Source: Solobacterium sp. (lineage in GTDB: Bacteria > Bacillota_I > Bacilli_A > Erysipelotrichales > Erysipelotrichaceae). From it: DNA of 64,000 bases. Under the pieces are notes generated by a model, which did not search any database, was not told the DNA's origin, and saw only the letters and a list, made by a program, of their open reading frames with translations. The DNA lies in assembly GCA_017510405.1 (NCBI GenBank), contig JAFWNG010000013.1, positions 310,001 to 374,000 on the forward strand. The letters run 5' to 3'. Shown here piece after piece: positions 52,317 to 61,090 of the stretch. Within the stretch, counting starts at the first letter, position 1. Every line of letters starts with the position of its first letter. The position numbers and the translations under genes are program-made.

Positions 52317-52348
52317 ACAAAAAAAGGGACAGCTGTTATAACTGTCCC
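52317..52348 (-). terminator. intrinsic terminator of proS
   Basis: GGGACAG (52326-52332) and CTGTCCC (52342-52348) form a stem; the A run at 52317-52325 gives nine Ts on the minus strand. Confidence 0.88.
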
Positions 52349-52364
52349 TAAACAGATGTGATAA

Positions 52365-54050
52365 TCAGCCGAGGAATTCGCGTACTTTTGCGACTGCTTC
52401 CTCAACCGGTATCTCAACAGATTCACCGGTGCGCGGCTTGAACTCAACGATACCGTCCGCTGCTTTGCGTCCTACCGTGATGCGGCAGGGGATACCGATC
52501 AGTTCCATATCCTTGAACTTGACGCCCGGACGCGCGTCACGGTCATCCAGCAGTACATCGATGCCGGCTGCTTCCAGTGCATCGTGGATCTGATTGCCGA
52601 GGGCGACCTGGTTTTCATCTTTCATTGCGACCGGCACGACTGCGACCTGGTACGGAGCGAGGTGCTTCGGCCAGTTGATGCCGTTTTCATCGGCGTTCTG
52701 TTCGACAAGCGCGCCCATTGCACGGGCCGGTCCGATGCCGTAGCTTCCCATCCAGACATACTGGAGCTTGTTGGAGGCATCCAGATACTGCAGGTCGAGC
52801 GCCTTGGAATACTTCGTGCCGAGCTTGAATGTATTGCCGACTTCGATGCCGTGAGCGAACTTGATCTTTCCGCCGCAGCACGGACATGTGTCGCCTTCCT
52901 GGATATTGCGCAGATCACCGCACATATCCACTTTGAAGTCTTCGGTATTTACATGGATATAGTGATATCCGGTCCTGTTCGCACCGGTAATGAAGTTATG
53001 CATGTGCATGACTTCGTCATCTGCCACAAGACGGCATCCGATCCCGACCGGGCCGGCAAAACCGACTTCGGCATTGGTTACCTTTACAACAGTCTCCGGT
53101 TCTGCCAGTTCCACTTCGTTGGCATTGAACATCTTTCTGAGCTTCGTCTCATTCACGTCGCGGTCGCCGCGCACCATGACTGCGACCGGCTCGCCGTCTA
53201 CGTCATAGATCAGTGTTTTAACGAACTTCTTAACATCTTCCTTAAGATACTCGGTCACTTCCTCGATCGTGCGGGAATGCGGCGTCTCGACCAGTTCATA
53301 CGGGAGATGCGCTTCTTCCGGAGCGATCTCACTGATGCACGCAGCAACTTCGATATTGGAAGCGAGGTCGCAGCTGTCGCAGAGCACCAGGATGTCTTCG
53401 CCCATCGGTGCGATCGCCTGGAATTCTTCGGACAGCAGTCCGCCCATGACGCCGGTATCGGCACGTACGATCTTATATTCCAGATTCAGGCGGTCCATGA
53501 TGTTCTTGTAGGCATTGAACTGCTTGGCATATGCTTCGTTCAGACCTTCTTCATCTTTATCGAATGTATAGGAGTCCTTCATGATGAACTCACGCACGCG
53601 GATCAGTCCGTAGCGCGGACGCGGCTCATCACGGAACTTTGTCTCGAACTGGTACAGTGAGAAGGGCATGTCCTTATAGGAACGGATCTGCATCTTTGCG
53701 GCGATGGCAAAGAGTTCTTCATGCGTCGGACCGAGAACATAGTTCTGACCCTTGCGGTCCTTCAGGGCAAACATGCTGTTTCCGAAGCCGGCTCTGCGGC
53801 CGCTGGCAATATATACATCCTCCGGGATCAGGGCAGGCATGCGCAGTTCCTGACATCCTGTCTTGTTCATCTCATCTCGGATAATATCCATGATCTTATC
53901 CATGACGCGCCAGCCGAGCGGCAGCATCATATAGACGCCGGCAGACGTCTTTTTGATGTATCCGGCACGGACAAGCAGATTTGAACTCAGTGAATCTTCG
54001 TCTTTCACATTCTCACGAAGTGTAAAAAAATAGCTGTTGTTAAGTTTCAT
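52365..54050 (-). CDS. proS: prolyl-tRNA synthetase, bacterial (ProS1) type
   Basis: A 561-residue class II synthetase. Motif 2 is QFETKFRDEPRPRYGLIRVREF and motif 3 is GSYGIGPARAMGALVEQ. The insertion (INS) editing domain that deacylates Ala-tRNA-Pro lies between about residues 225 and 405 and includes FVKTLIYDVDG and a GDTCPCCGGK zinc-like knuckle. The C-terminal anticodon-binding domain ends it. GAGGA is 8 bases before the ATG. Convergent with thrS and divergent from guaB. Confidence 0.95.
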   Translation of the reverse strand: MKLNNSYFFTLRENVKDEDSLSSNLLVRAGYIKKTSAGVYMMLPLGWRVMDKIMDIIRDEMNKTGCQELRMPALIPEDVYIASGRRAGFGNSMFALKDRKGQNYVLGPTHEELFAIAAKMQIRSYKDMPFSLYQFETKFRDEPRPRYGLIRVREFIMKDSYTFDKDEEGLNEAYAKQFNAYKNIMDRLNLEYKIVRADTGVMGGLLSEEFQAIAPMGEDILVLCDSCDLASNIEVAACISEIAPEEAHLPYELVETPHSRTIEEVTEYLKEDVKKFVKTLIYDVDGEPVAVMVRGDRDVNETKLRKMFNANEVELAEPETVVKVTNAEVGFAGPVGIGCRLVADDEVMHMHNFITGANRTGYHYIHVNTEDFKVDMCGDLRNIQEGDTCPCCGGKIKFAHGIEVGNTFKLGTKYSKALDLQYLDASNKLQYVWMGSYGIGPARAMGALVEQNADENGINWPKHLAPYQVAVVPVAMKDENQVALGNQIHDALEAAGIDVLLDDRDARPGVKFKDMELIGIPCRITVGRKAADGIVEFKPRTGESVEIPVEEAVAKVREFLG

Positions 54051-54072
54051 ATCGTTATCCTCTAACCCCGCA

Positions 54073-54101
54073 AGTATATCATATCTGACACTTTACTTTA
54101 A
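54073..54101 (-). promoter_or_regulatory. promoter of proS
   Basis: On the minus strand TTAAAG, 17 bases, TATACT preceded by TGA (extended -10). Its -35 box (54096-54101) touches the -35 box of the guaB promoter on the other strand, so the two divergent promoters overlap. Confidence 0.6.
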
Positions 54102-54120
54102 TATTTTTTGTACTTATAAT
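54092..54120 (+). promoter_or_regulatory. promoter of guaB
   Basis: TTTACT (54092-54097), 17 bases, TATAAT (54115-54120). GGGAGGAG follows before the start codon. Confidence 0.65.
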
Positions 54121-54149
54121 ATGAACAATTATGAGGGAGGAGCACGCTT

Positions 54150-55664
54150 ATGGCCAAGTATTACGACACAACAAGTCATACTTTCAGTGAATATCTTCTG
54201 GTTCCGGGACTGACCAGAAAAGAAAATATCCCGACATCGGTTTCCCTTAAGACACCTCTGGTCAAATACAACAAGAGAAACGGTGAAGAGTCCGCAATGA
54301 CATTGAATATTCCCATGGTCAGTGCTGTTATGCAGTCTGTTTCGGGAGACCGTCTCGGAGTTGCTCTGGCCAAGGAAGGCGGTATGTCTTTTATTTTCGG
54401 TTCTCAGCCGATCGACTCTCAGGCAGCCATGGTTGCCCGCGTCAAGAATTATAAAGCCGGCTTCGTCGTAAGTGATTCCAACGTCACGCCGGATACGACC
54501 CTGCGCGAAGTACTGGATCTGGCTGAAAAAACCGGCCACTCCACAATGCCGGTCACAGAAGACGGTACATCGAACGGCAAACTGATCGGTCTTGTCACTT
54601 CCCGTGACTACCGTGTATCGCGCATGGATGTCGGCGTTAAAGTCAGTGAGTTCATGACGCCGCGTGAAAAACTGATCGTTGCAGATCTCTCCTATAACCT
54701 CAGCGACTGCAATGACCTGATCTGGGAACATAAACTGAACACACTGCCGATCGTCGATGAAAAAGACCGTCTGCAGTATCTCGTATTCCGCAAGGACTAT
54801 GCTTCGCACAAAGACAATCCGAATGAACTTCTGGATGAAGAGAAGCGCTACATGGTCGGTGCCGGCATCAACACACGCGACTACAAGGACCGTGTTCCGG
54901 CGCTTGTAAAAGCAGGCGTGGACTGCCTGGTCATTGACTCTTCCGACGGCTACAGCGAGTGGCAGGCGGATACACTGGACTGGGTCCGCGCAACATACGG
55001 CGATAAGGTCAAGATCGGTGCCGGCAATGTCGTTGACGGCGACGGTTTCCGTTATCTTGTTTCCCACGGTGCTGACTTTGTCAAGATCGGCATCGGCGGC
55101 GGTTCGATCTGCATCACCCGTGAGACAAAGGGTATCGGCAGAGGCCAGGCAACTGCCGTGATCGAAGTTGCCAAGGCACGCGATGAATACTATGAAGAGA
55201 CCGGTATCTATGTACCGATCTGCTCGGACGGCGGCATCGTCTACGATTATCACATCGTTCTGGCGCTTGCCATGGGTGCGGACTTCGTCATGCTGGGAAG
55301 ATACTTCTCCCGTTTCGAGGAAGCTCCCGGACAGAAGCTCATGATCAACGGCTCCTTCGTCAAGGAATACTGGGGCGAAGGCAGCAACCGTGCAAAGAAC
55401 TGGCAGAGATATGATCTGGGCGGAAAGGGAAAACTGTCCTTTGAAGAAGGTGTTGACTCCTACGTTCCGTATGCGGGAACTCTGAAGGACAACGTTGCCG
55501 TAACGACATACAAAGTGAAATCCACCATGTGCAACTGCGGTGCGCTCACGATCCCGGAACTGCAGGAAAAAGCAAAGCTTACGCTTGTTTCCTCCACCTC
55601 GATCGTTGAAGGCGGTGCGCATGATGTCATCGTCAAGAACAACGACCGCGAGTACAACCAGTAA
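54150..55664 (+). CDS. guaB: IMP dehydrogenase
   Basis: A 504-residue enzyme oxidising IMP to XMP with NAD, the committed step to GMP. The catalytic loop [12 protein letters not shown] contains Cys321; [13 protein letters not shown] and IGAGNVV are the NAD/IMP contacts, and [21 protein letters not shown] follows. A Bateman (two-CBS) domain lies at about residues 105-230 ([10 protein letters not shown] ... [11 protein letters not shown] ... [12 protein letters not shown]), which in many bacteria senses purine nucleotides. The flap RYDLGG and late MCNCGALTI segment are slightly different from Bacillus but fit the long-flap subgroup. Monocistronic. Confidence 0.93.
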   Translation: MAKYYDTTSHTFSEYLLVPGLTRKENIPTSVSLKTPLVKYNKRNGEESAMTLNIPMVSAVMQSVSGDRLGVALAKEGGMSFIFGSQPIDSQAAMVARVKNYKAGFVVSDSNVTPDTTLREVLDLAEKTGHSTMPVTEDGTSNGKLIGLVTSRDYRVSRMDVGVKVSEFMTPREKLIVADLSYNLSDCNDLIWEHKLNTLPIVDEKDRLQYLVFRKDYASHKDNPNELLDEEKRYMVGAGINTRDYKDRVPALVKAGVDCLVIDSSDGYSEWQADTLDWVRATYGDKVKIGAGNVVDGDGFRYLVSHGADFVKIGIGGGSICITRETKGIGRGQATAVIEVAKARDEYYEETGIYVPICSDGGIVYDYHIVLALAMGADFVMLGRYFSRFEEAPGQKLMINGSFVKEYWGEGSNRAKNWQRYDLGGKGKLSFEEGVDSYVPYAGTLKDNVAVTTYKVKSTMCNCGALTIPELQEKAKLTLVSSTSIVEGGAHDVIVKNNDREYNQ

Positions 55665-55670
55665 TGAAAG

Positions 55671-55695
55671 AGGAAGGCCGTGCCTTCCTTTTTTC
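55671..55695 (+). terminator. intrinsic terminator of guaB
   Basis: AGGAAGGC (55671-55678) and GCCTTCCT (55682-55689) with a CGT loop and six Ts. Confidence 0.9.
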
Positions 55696-55702
55696 ACGGA
55701 AA

Positions 55703-55734
55703 TAAAAAACAGGAATGAGTACCGTCTCATTCCT
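55703..55734 (-). terminator. intrinsic terminator of the DUF5662 gene
   Basis: AGGAATGAG (55711-55719) and CTCATTCCT (55726-55734) form a 9-bp stem; the A run before it gives Ts on the minus strand. The stop codon is within the stem. Confidence 0.88.
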
Positions 55735-56296
55735 GCCGCGGAGATCTGTTATTAAGCAGATGACTCTGCGGATGCCACTGCCGCAGTTCTTCCTTCAGCC
55801 ATGCAAAGGCTGCATCTTCTCCTTCGTCGCGGATCCGCGTGAGGATCGTGCGCAGTAGCTCTGCCGTCTTCGGATGCATGTACTGCTTATCGTTTTTTGC
55901 TTCAAAGTAATTCAGTGCCGATGCGGATGTATACTTCTCTTTCTCGTATACCTTGCACGCGGCAACACGGTCGCATACCATTTCCACAACGTAAGGGAAG
56001 GGCATCTCGATCGGCTGCCAGACACCGTCCAGCATGTCATACCAGTATTCCCAGTGATGGCGGTTGTGTCCCTTGTGATGAAGCCAGCCGAGTGAATAGC
56101 CGTAGATCTCCTTTTCCGCGGTATACGGGGAACGGAAGCCCTGGAAGAAACGCACGCTCACGAGGAATTCCTGCGGCGAGTATTTGGAAAGGTCATGCAT
56201 AAGACCCTGACGGTACAGACCGCATTTGAAGCAGTTTCTGCGGACTTCGGCACGGTGGGTGTTAACGGTTTTCAAATGTGCAGCAAATCTGTTCAT
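55727..56296 (-). CDS. DUF5662 family protein
   Basis: A 189-residue soluble protein rich in His and Trp. It has MHDLSKYSPQEF (near residue 33) and WLHHKGHNRHHWEYWYDML (near 71), an arrangement of His and Asp that could bind metal in the manner of HD-type hydrolases, and a C-terminal helix EEDAAFAWLKEELRQW. The family is common in gut Firmicutes and has no known function. No ribosome site; TGC-TATTAT ends six bases before the ATG, predicting a leaderless mRNA. Divergent from nusB. Confidence 0.75.
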   Translation of the reverse strand: MNRFAAHLKTVNTHRAEVRRNCFKCGLYRQGLMHDLSKYSPQEFLVSVRFFQGFRSPYTAEKEIYGYSLGWLHHKGHNRHHWEYWYDMLDGVWQPIEMPFPYVVEMVCDRVAACKVYEKEKYTSASALNYFEAKNDKQYMHPKTAELLRTILTRIRDEGEDAAFAWLKEELRQWHPQSHLLNNRSPRQE

Positions 56297-56302
56297 GCCA
56301 CA

Positions 56303-56311
56303 ATAATAGCA
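56303..56311 (-). promoter_or_regulatory. extended -10 promoter of the DUF5662 gene, predicted leaderless
   Basis: TGC-TATTAT on the minus strand, six bases before the ATG at 56296. Confidence 0.55.
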
Positions 56312-56353
56312 TGGAACAGGGATTCTGTTGCAAATGCAATATACCTTTATTCA

Positions 56354-56362
56354 TGGTAAAAT
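56354..56362 (+). promoter_or_regulatory. extended -10 promoter of the nusB operon
   Basis: TGG-TAAAAT with ATGCAA 17 bases upstream; CAGGAG precedes the nusB ATG 18 bases further on. Confidence 0.5.
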
Positions 56363-56380
56363 ATACAGCAGGAGTGAACT

Positions 56381-56758
56381 ATGAAACGACACGAACAACG
56401 CGAAAAAGCTATGATCACGGTATATCAGTATCTGATGATGCCGCGGAATACACAGGAACTGATCGAATCGGTATTTGATATGCCGGAGGATGCCATCGAA
56501 CCGTATTTCAGCGATGTCATCCACGACGCGATCGCCAATGAGACAAAGTATGCGGGATATCTGGACAGAGTGATGGATAACTGGAGCTACGACCGCCTCG
56601 GATGTATTGAAAAAGCGATCCTGCTGGTAGGCTGTGCCGAGTTCAATCAAAAGAAGACGGAAGCGGCAGTCATCATCGATGAAGCTGTCCGGATGGCAAA
56701 AAAATACTGCGGTGAAGACAGCTACAAGTTCATTAACCGCGTCCTGGATGTTATATGA
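56381..56758 (+). CDS. nusB: transcription antitermination factor NusB
   Basis: A 125-residue all-helical RNA-binding protein that, with S10 (NusE), holds boxA RNA in rRNA antitermination. The N-terminal RHEQREKAMITVYQYLM and the C-terminal CIEKAILLVGCAEF-x-n-AVIIDEAVRMAKKYCGEDSYKFINRVLD blocks are typical. CAGGAG precedes the ATG. Its stop overlaps the xseA start (ATGA), so translation is coupled. Confidence 0.93.
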   Translation: MKRHEQREKAMITVYQYLMMPRNTQELIESVFDMPEDAIEPYFSDVIHDAIANETKYAGYLDRVMDNWSYDRLGCIEKAILLVGCAEFNQKKTEAAVIIDEAVRMAKKYCGEDSYKFINRVLDVI

Positions 56759-58161
56759 GCGGACTGCATTACCGGAGCGTAGATGAACTGGTAGCAGCCC
56801 TGAAAAGGATCGTCAACGGACAGCCGGCCCTGCAGAATATAGCGGTGGACGGAGAAGTGCTGAAGGCACGCATGTCCACGAACGGCCATCTGTACTTTAC
56901 TCTGAAGGATTCCACCGGCGGCGGTGAGATCGGCTGTATCGTATGGGCAAGTACGGTGCGGCGGCTGTCATGGCTGCCGAAGAACGGCGACCGGATCACG
57001 GTGACCGGAACCGTAGAGATCAAGTACACGACAGCAGATCTGAAACTGTATGCCGTCAAAATGGAGCCGGCAGGCATTGCCCAGTTTTATCTGCAGTATC
57101 AGCAGCTGCGGGCACGTCTGGAAAAGGAAGGTCTGTTTGACCCGGCGCATAAGAAGCCGCTGCCGAAGTACCCGATGGATATCGCGGTCGTGACCGGTGA
57201 CGGTACGAGCGGCTATCAGGACGTCATGCACTGGCTCGGACAGCGCTGGCCGGTCGCGAAAGTAAAGGCATATCCGTGCATGGTGCAGGGAAACAGTGCT
57301 CCGCGCGATATTATAAGAGCTCTGCTGGCTGCCGATCAGTGCGGTCATGATATTATCCTGCTTGTCCGGGGAGGAGGCGGCTTCATGGAACTGTTCTGTT
57401 TCAATGATGAACAGCTGGCCAGATGCATCTACAGCCTCAATACACCGGTAGTGACCGGTATCGGACATGAAGATGATATGACGATCGCCGACAGTGTGGC
57501 AGACCTCAGAACGAACGTTCCGAGCGCCGCTGTAGTGGAATCCGTCCCGGACATCAACGATGTGATGAATACACTCGCCGTCTTTGAAAACAGCATGCGC
57601 ATCAGCGTGAACAATGCCGTTGCGCGCCGCAAAGAGGCAATGAAACGAATAACCGAAATGCCGGTATGGTCGCATCCGGAACGTCTGTATGAGCCGTACC
57701 GCATGCGGATCCGCAGCAGCGAACAGACGCTGATGACGGTAAAAGAGAAAACGAACCGTGAACGTACCAGGCTGAACAGTCTGTACCAGCAGTTCCAGAG
57801 CATCATGAACAGAAAGACCCAGGAATGGGACCGGCGCATCAGCCGTTCTGTCTATGAAATGGAAACGGCGGTGCGGAACCGGGTAAACAGCGAACAGACA
57901 CGGTGCGGACAATATGAAGCAAAACTGAATGACAGCATCAAAGCCGCCGCGGAAGCGAAGAAGAAACAGTTTCTTTCTTCCGTACAGCTCCTGGATGCGC
58001 TGTCTCCGCTGTCCATCCTGTCACGCGGCTACAGTGTCGTCCTGAAAAACGGCGCTGCCGTCCGGCGCGTCGGGGATACCGAACCGGGAGATCTTCTTAC
58101 CGTTCGGCTGAGTGACGGTGAGATCTTCACAGAAATGAAAGGAAAGACGGTATATGAGTAA
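56755..58161 (+). CDS. xseA: exodeoxyribonuclease VII large subunit
   Basis: A 468-residue nuclease subunit. An N-terminal OB domain (about 20-105: LQNIAVDGEVLKARMSTNGHL) is followed by the catalytic domain with DIILLVRGGGGFMELFCFND (usual form RGGGSxEDLW; the Ser is Gly here), TPVVTGIGHEDDMTIADSVAD, and a long coiled coil from about residue 280 that binds XseB, ending in GYSVV. ExoVII degrades single-stranded DNA in repair. It overlaps nusB by 4 bases and xseB by 8. Confidence 0.92.
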   Translation: MSGLHYRSVDELVAALKRIVNGQPALQNIAVDGEVLKARMSTNGHLYFTLKDSTGGGEIGCIVWASTVRRLSWLPKNGDRITVTGTVEIKYTTADLKLYAVKMEPAGIAQFYLQYQQLRARLEKEGLFDPAHKKPLPKYPMDIAVVTGDGTSGYQDVMHWLGQRWPVAKVKAYPCMVQGNSAPRDIIRALLAADQCGHDIILLVRGGGGFMELFCFNDEQLARCIYSLNTPVVTGIGHEDDMTIADSVADLRTNVPSAAVVESVPDINDVMNTLAVFENSMRISVNNAVARRKEAMKRITEMPVWSHPERLYEPYRMRIRSSEQTLMTVKEKTNRERTRLNSLYQQFQSIMNRKTQEWDRRISRSVYEMETAVRNRVNSEQTRCGQYEAKLNDSIKAAAEAKKKQFLSSVQLLDALSPLSILSRGYSVVLKNGAAVRRVGDTEPGDLLTVRLSDGEIFTEMKGKTVYE

Positions 58162-58366
58162 CGAAGCAAAGACATTTGAAGACTCCATGGCTCGTCTGGA
58201 AGAGATCGTAAAAGAACTTCAGAACAACGAGAAACCGCTGGATGAAATGATCACACTGTTTGAAGAAGGACTCCGCCTTGTCAATGCATGCAATACCAGA
58301 CTGAATGATTTTGAAACACAGATCAATGAGATCGTAAGGAAGAACTCTCTTCATGACAATTCCTGA
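58154..58366 (+). CDS. xseB: exodeoxyribonuclease VII small subunit
   Basis: A 70-residue helical-hairpin protein with the family pattern TFEDSMARLEEIVKELQNNE and LFEEGLRLVNACNTRLND. It binds the XseA coiled coil. It overlaps xseA by 8 bases and ispA by 14, so the three are translationally linked. Confidence 0.93.
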   Translation: MSNEAKTFEDSMARLEEIVKELQNNEKPLDEMITLFEEGLRLVNACNTRLNDFETQINEIVRKNSLHDNS

Positions 58367-59195
58367 GTTTGAAAAGCTGCTCGAAAGCTGCATGGACGCG
58401 GTAACGCCCAGCCGTACCGAAGAGGCAATGCGGTATTCTCTTACGGCAGGGGGAAAGCGGATCCGTCCGTTGCTGCTGTTCGAAGTGCTGAAAGGATACG
58501 GAGCTGATCCGGCAAAGGGGAAAGAAGCCGCGGCTGCTCTGGAGATGATCCACACCTATTCGCTCATTCATGATGATCTGCCGGCCATGGACAACGATGA
58601 TCTGCGCCGCGGCGTTCCGACCTGTCATAAACAGTTTGATGAGGCGACGGCGATCCTTGCCGGAGACGGACTTCTGACGCAGGCATTCGTTACGCTGGCA
58701 AACAGCAGCCTCACACCTCAGCAGGCCGTATCCTGCATGAAGATCCTGTCGGAAATGGCCGGTGCGGACGGAATGATCCTCGGTCAGACGCTTGATATAG
58801 CCGAAGAAACGAAGCTGACATGGGAAGATCTGGTGCGTGTGCATCGTTATAAAACAGGCTGTCTGCTGAGCGCGCCGCTCATGATGGCAGCGGTGATCGC
58901 CGGCCATGAAGACGCCGTCGAGACATGGCACGAAGCGGGAAACGCACTTGGTCTCGCATTCCAGATCCAGGACGACATCCTGGATGTCGAACTTACCGCG
59001 GAAGAGTTCGGAAAATCGAATTCGGACGAAAAGAATGATAAAATAACAAGTGTAACAGTATTAGGGATAGAAACAGCTAAAACAGAAATGGCGCGTCAGT
59101 ATCAGCGGGGGCTGGATACTGTGCGCTCAATAAGGGGGTTTGATTCAGAAAGCTTTGCAGCTATGGTCGAAGCGATTCAAAAGCGCAGAAAATAG
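58353..59195 (+). CDS. ispA: geranyl/farnesyl diphosphate synthase (polyprenyl synthetase)
   Basis: A 280-residue trans-isoprenyl synthase. The first Asp-rich motif DDLPAMDNDDLRRG and the second QIQDDILD bind the Mg-diphosphate of the allylic substrate; GGKRIRPLLL binds IPP. The two residues in front of the first motif (HD) and the extra two residues within it (DDLPAMDND) are those of type II bacterial FPP synthases. It makes FPP for bactoprenol. dxs follows after 11 bases, giving isoprenoid-supply linkage. Confidence 0.92.
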   Translation: MTIPEFEKLLESCMDAVTPSRTEEAMRYSLTAGGKRIRPLLLFEVLKGYGADPAKGKEAAAALEMIHTYSLIHDDLPAMDNDDLRRGVPTCHKQFDEATAILAGDGLLTQAFVTLANSSLTPQQAVSCMKILSEMAGADGMILGQTLDIAEETKLTWEDLVRVHRYKTGCLLSAPLMMAAVIAGHEDAVETWHEAGNALGLAFQIQDDILDVELTAEEFGKSNSDEKNDKITSVTVLGIETAKTEMARQYQRGLDTVRSIRGFDSESFAAMVEAIQKRRK

Positions 59196-59206
59196 GAGGC
59201 GTATCT

Positions 59207-61090
59207 ATGAATCTGAATGAAATCCGAAATCCTGATTTTCTCAGAACAATGGATGAGAAGCAGATGGATGAGCTCGCAAGAGAGATCCGTGAGTTTCTGA
59301 TCCAGAACATATCAAAGACCGGCGGACATCTTGCCAGCAATCTCGGTGTTGTGGAACTGACGATCGCACTTCACCGTGTTTTCAGTGTTCCCGAAGATAA
59401 AGTTTTCTTCGATGTCGGACACCAGTGCTATACACATAAGATCCTTACCGGACGGGCGGACCGTTTCCCCACACTGAAGCAGTTTCAGGGCCTCAGCGGT
59501 TTCCAGAAGCGAAACGAAAGCCTGTATGATGTCTGGGAAGCGGGACACAGTTCAACGTCACTGAGCGCTGCTCTGGGCATGGCTGTGGCCAGAGATCTTC
59601 ATCACGGCAGCTATTCCATCGTACCGGTGATCGGAGACGGTGCGCTCAGTTCCGGAATGTCTCTGGAAGCGCTGAATCAGATCGGTTCCGAAAAAAGAAA
59701 GATCATCATTGTATTCAACGACAATAATATGTCGATCTCCCGGAATGTCGGCGCCATGGCGAAAGGCTTTTCCAAGCTGCGCGCCGGAAAGGGATACAAT
59801 GATCTGAAACGAAATATGAAAAAAGGCCTGATCCGCAATTCCTTCGGACGGGCTGTCTATACAGGTCTGAAATCCATCAAGGATACCGTACGCGATACGA
59901 TCATTGATGAGGGCATTTTCGGTGAGTTCAACCTGGATTATCTCGGTCCGGTCGACGGACATAATCTGCATGACCTGATCGAGGCGTTCGAGACCGCCAG
60001 AACACATGACAGACCGGTTGTCGTCCATGTCATCACCAAGAAGGGGAAAGGATACCCGTTCTGCGAAAATGATATTGACGGCAGATGGCACGGCATCGGA
60101 CCTTTTGATATTCATTCCGGCCGGGAAAAGCACGGTACTCCGGAAGGCTTTATTTCCTGGAGCGCTCTTATGAGCAATACCGTTACGGAACTGGCAGAAA
60201 CGAATAAGGATATCGTAGCGGTTACTCCTGCCATGGTATACGGAAGCTGTCTGCAGACCTTCTTTGCGAGATATCCGGAGCGAAGCTTTGACTGCGGCAT
60301 TTCCGAAGAACATGCGGCGACATTCTGCGCCGGCCTGGCACTTTCCGGCATGCGTCCGTATTTCACGGTATACAGTTCCTTCCTGCAGCGTGCGTACGAT
60401 CAGATCAATCATGACATCTGCCGTATGGATCTTCCGGTCGTGATCGGAATCGACAGGGCAGGACTGTGCGGCGGCGACGGCGATACCCATCACGGTGTAT
60501 TCGATATCGGCCTGCTCAAAGCGCTGCCAAATATGATCCTGGCTGCGCCGTCTACTGCGCAGGAAGCGAAAGACATGCTGTATACCGCGTTCCGCACAGA
60601 TCATCCGTACGCAATAAGATTTTCCAAGGATTTTGTCAGAATTCCGGGTAAATATGAAATGAGGACGATTGAGACCGGAAAATGGGAAATGTACAACGAC
60701 GCTCCGGACAACAAAGTGATCGTACTGACCTATGGATCAGACGTGCAGACACTGCTGAATAAGGTCACTGTGAATGCGCTGCCGGTCACCGTAGTCAACT
60801 GCCGGTTCCTGAAGCCGATCGATACAGAAATGCTCTGTGACATCGCAAAGCGGGATGCATCCGTGATCGTATATGAAACAGATATGCTGGAAAACGGTCT
60901 CGGCGCATCTGTACTGGAGTATCTGAATGATCAGGGTCTTACGATGAAGATCCGCCGTTTCGGCATCCCGGACCGCTATGTTCCGCAAGGCTCCAACCAT
61001 CAGCTGAAACGCATGATGGGGCTCGATCTCAATACCCTCATGGACGAAATACTAAAGGATCTGGAACATGCTGAAATATCTGTACATTAA
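59207..61090 (+). CDS. dxs: 1-deoxy-D-xylulose-5-phosphate synthase
   Basis: A 627-residue thiamine diphosphate enzyme, the first step of the MEP isoprenoid pathway. The order of landmarks is LASNLGVVELTIALH, VGHQCYTHKILTGR, the ThDP motif GDGALSSGMSLEALNQIG with NDNNMSIS, and in the Pyr domain ISEEHAATFCAGLALSG with the catalytic Glu, then GIDRAGLCGGDGDTHHG. AGGAGGCG precedes the ATG. recN begins within its last 23 bases; the tlyA and argR genes that usually lie between are missing. Confidence 0.95.
   Translation: MNLNEIRNPDFLRTMDEKQMDELAREIREFLIQNISKTGGHLASNLGVVELTIALHRVFSVPEDKVFFDVGHQCYTHKILTGRADRFPTLKQFQGLSGFQKRNESLYDVWEAGHSSTSLSAALGMAVARDLHHGSYSIVPVIGDGALSSGMSLEALNQIGSEKRKIIIVFNDNNMSISRNVGAMAKGFSKLRAGKGYNDLKRNMKKGLIRNSFGRAVYTGLKSIKDTVRDTIIDEGIFGEFNLDYLGPVDGHNLHDLIEAFETARTHDRPVVVHVITKKGKGYPFCENDIDGRWHGIGPFDIHSGREKHGTPEGFISWSALMSNTVTELAETNKDIVAVTPAMVYGSCLQTFFARYPERSFDCGISEEHAATFCAGLALSGMRPYFTVYSSFLQRAYDQINHDICRMDLPVVIGIDRAGLCGGDGDTHHGVFDIGLLKALPNMILAAPSTAQEAKDMLYTAFRTDHPYAIRFSKDFVRIPGKYEMRTIETGKWEMYNDAPDNKVIVLTYGSDVQTLLNKVTVNALPVTVVNCRFLKPIDTEMLCDIAKRDASVIVYETDMLENGLGASVLEYLNDQGLTMKIRRFGIPDRYVPQGSNHQLKRMMGLDLNTLMDEILKDLEHAEISVH

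Noticed and set aside
50339-52447. 702-codon open frame on the minus strand opposite thrS and its T-box
   Set aside because: Shadow of thrS in codon register; the His/Phe/Arg-rich composition is that of an antisense translation.
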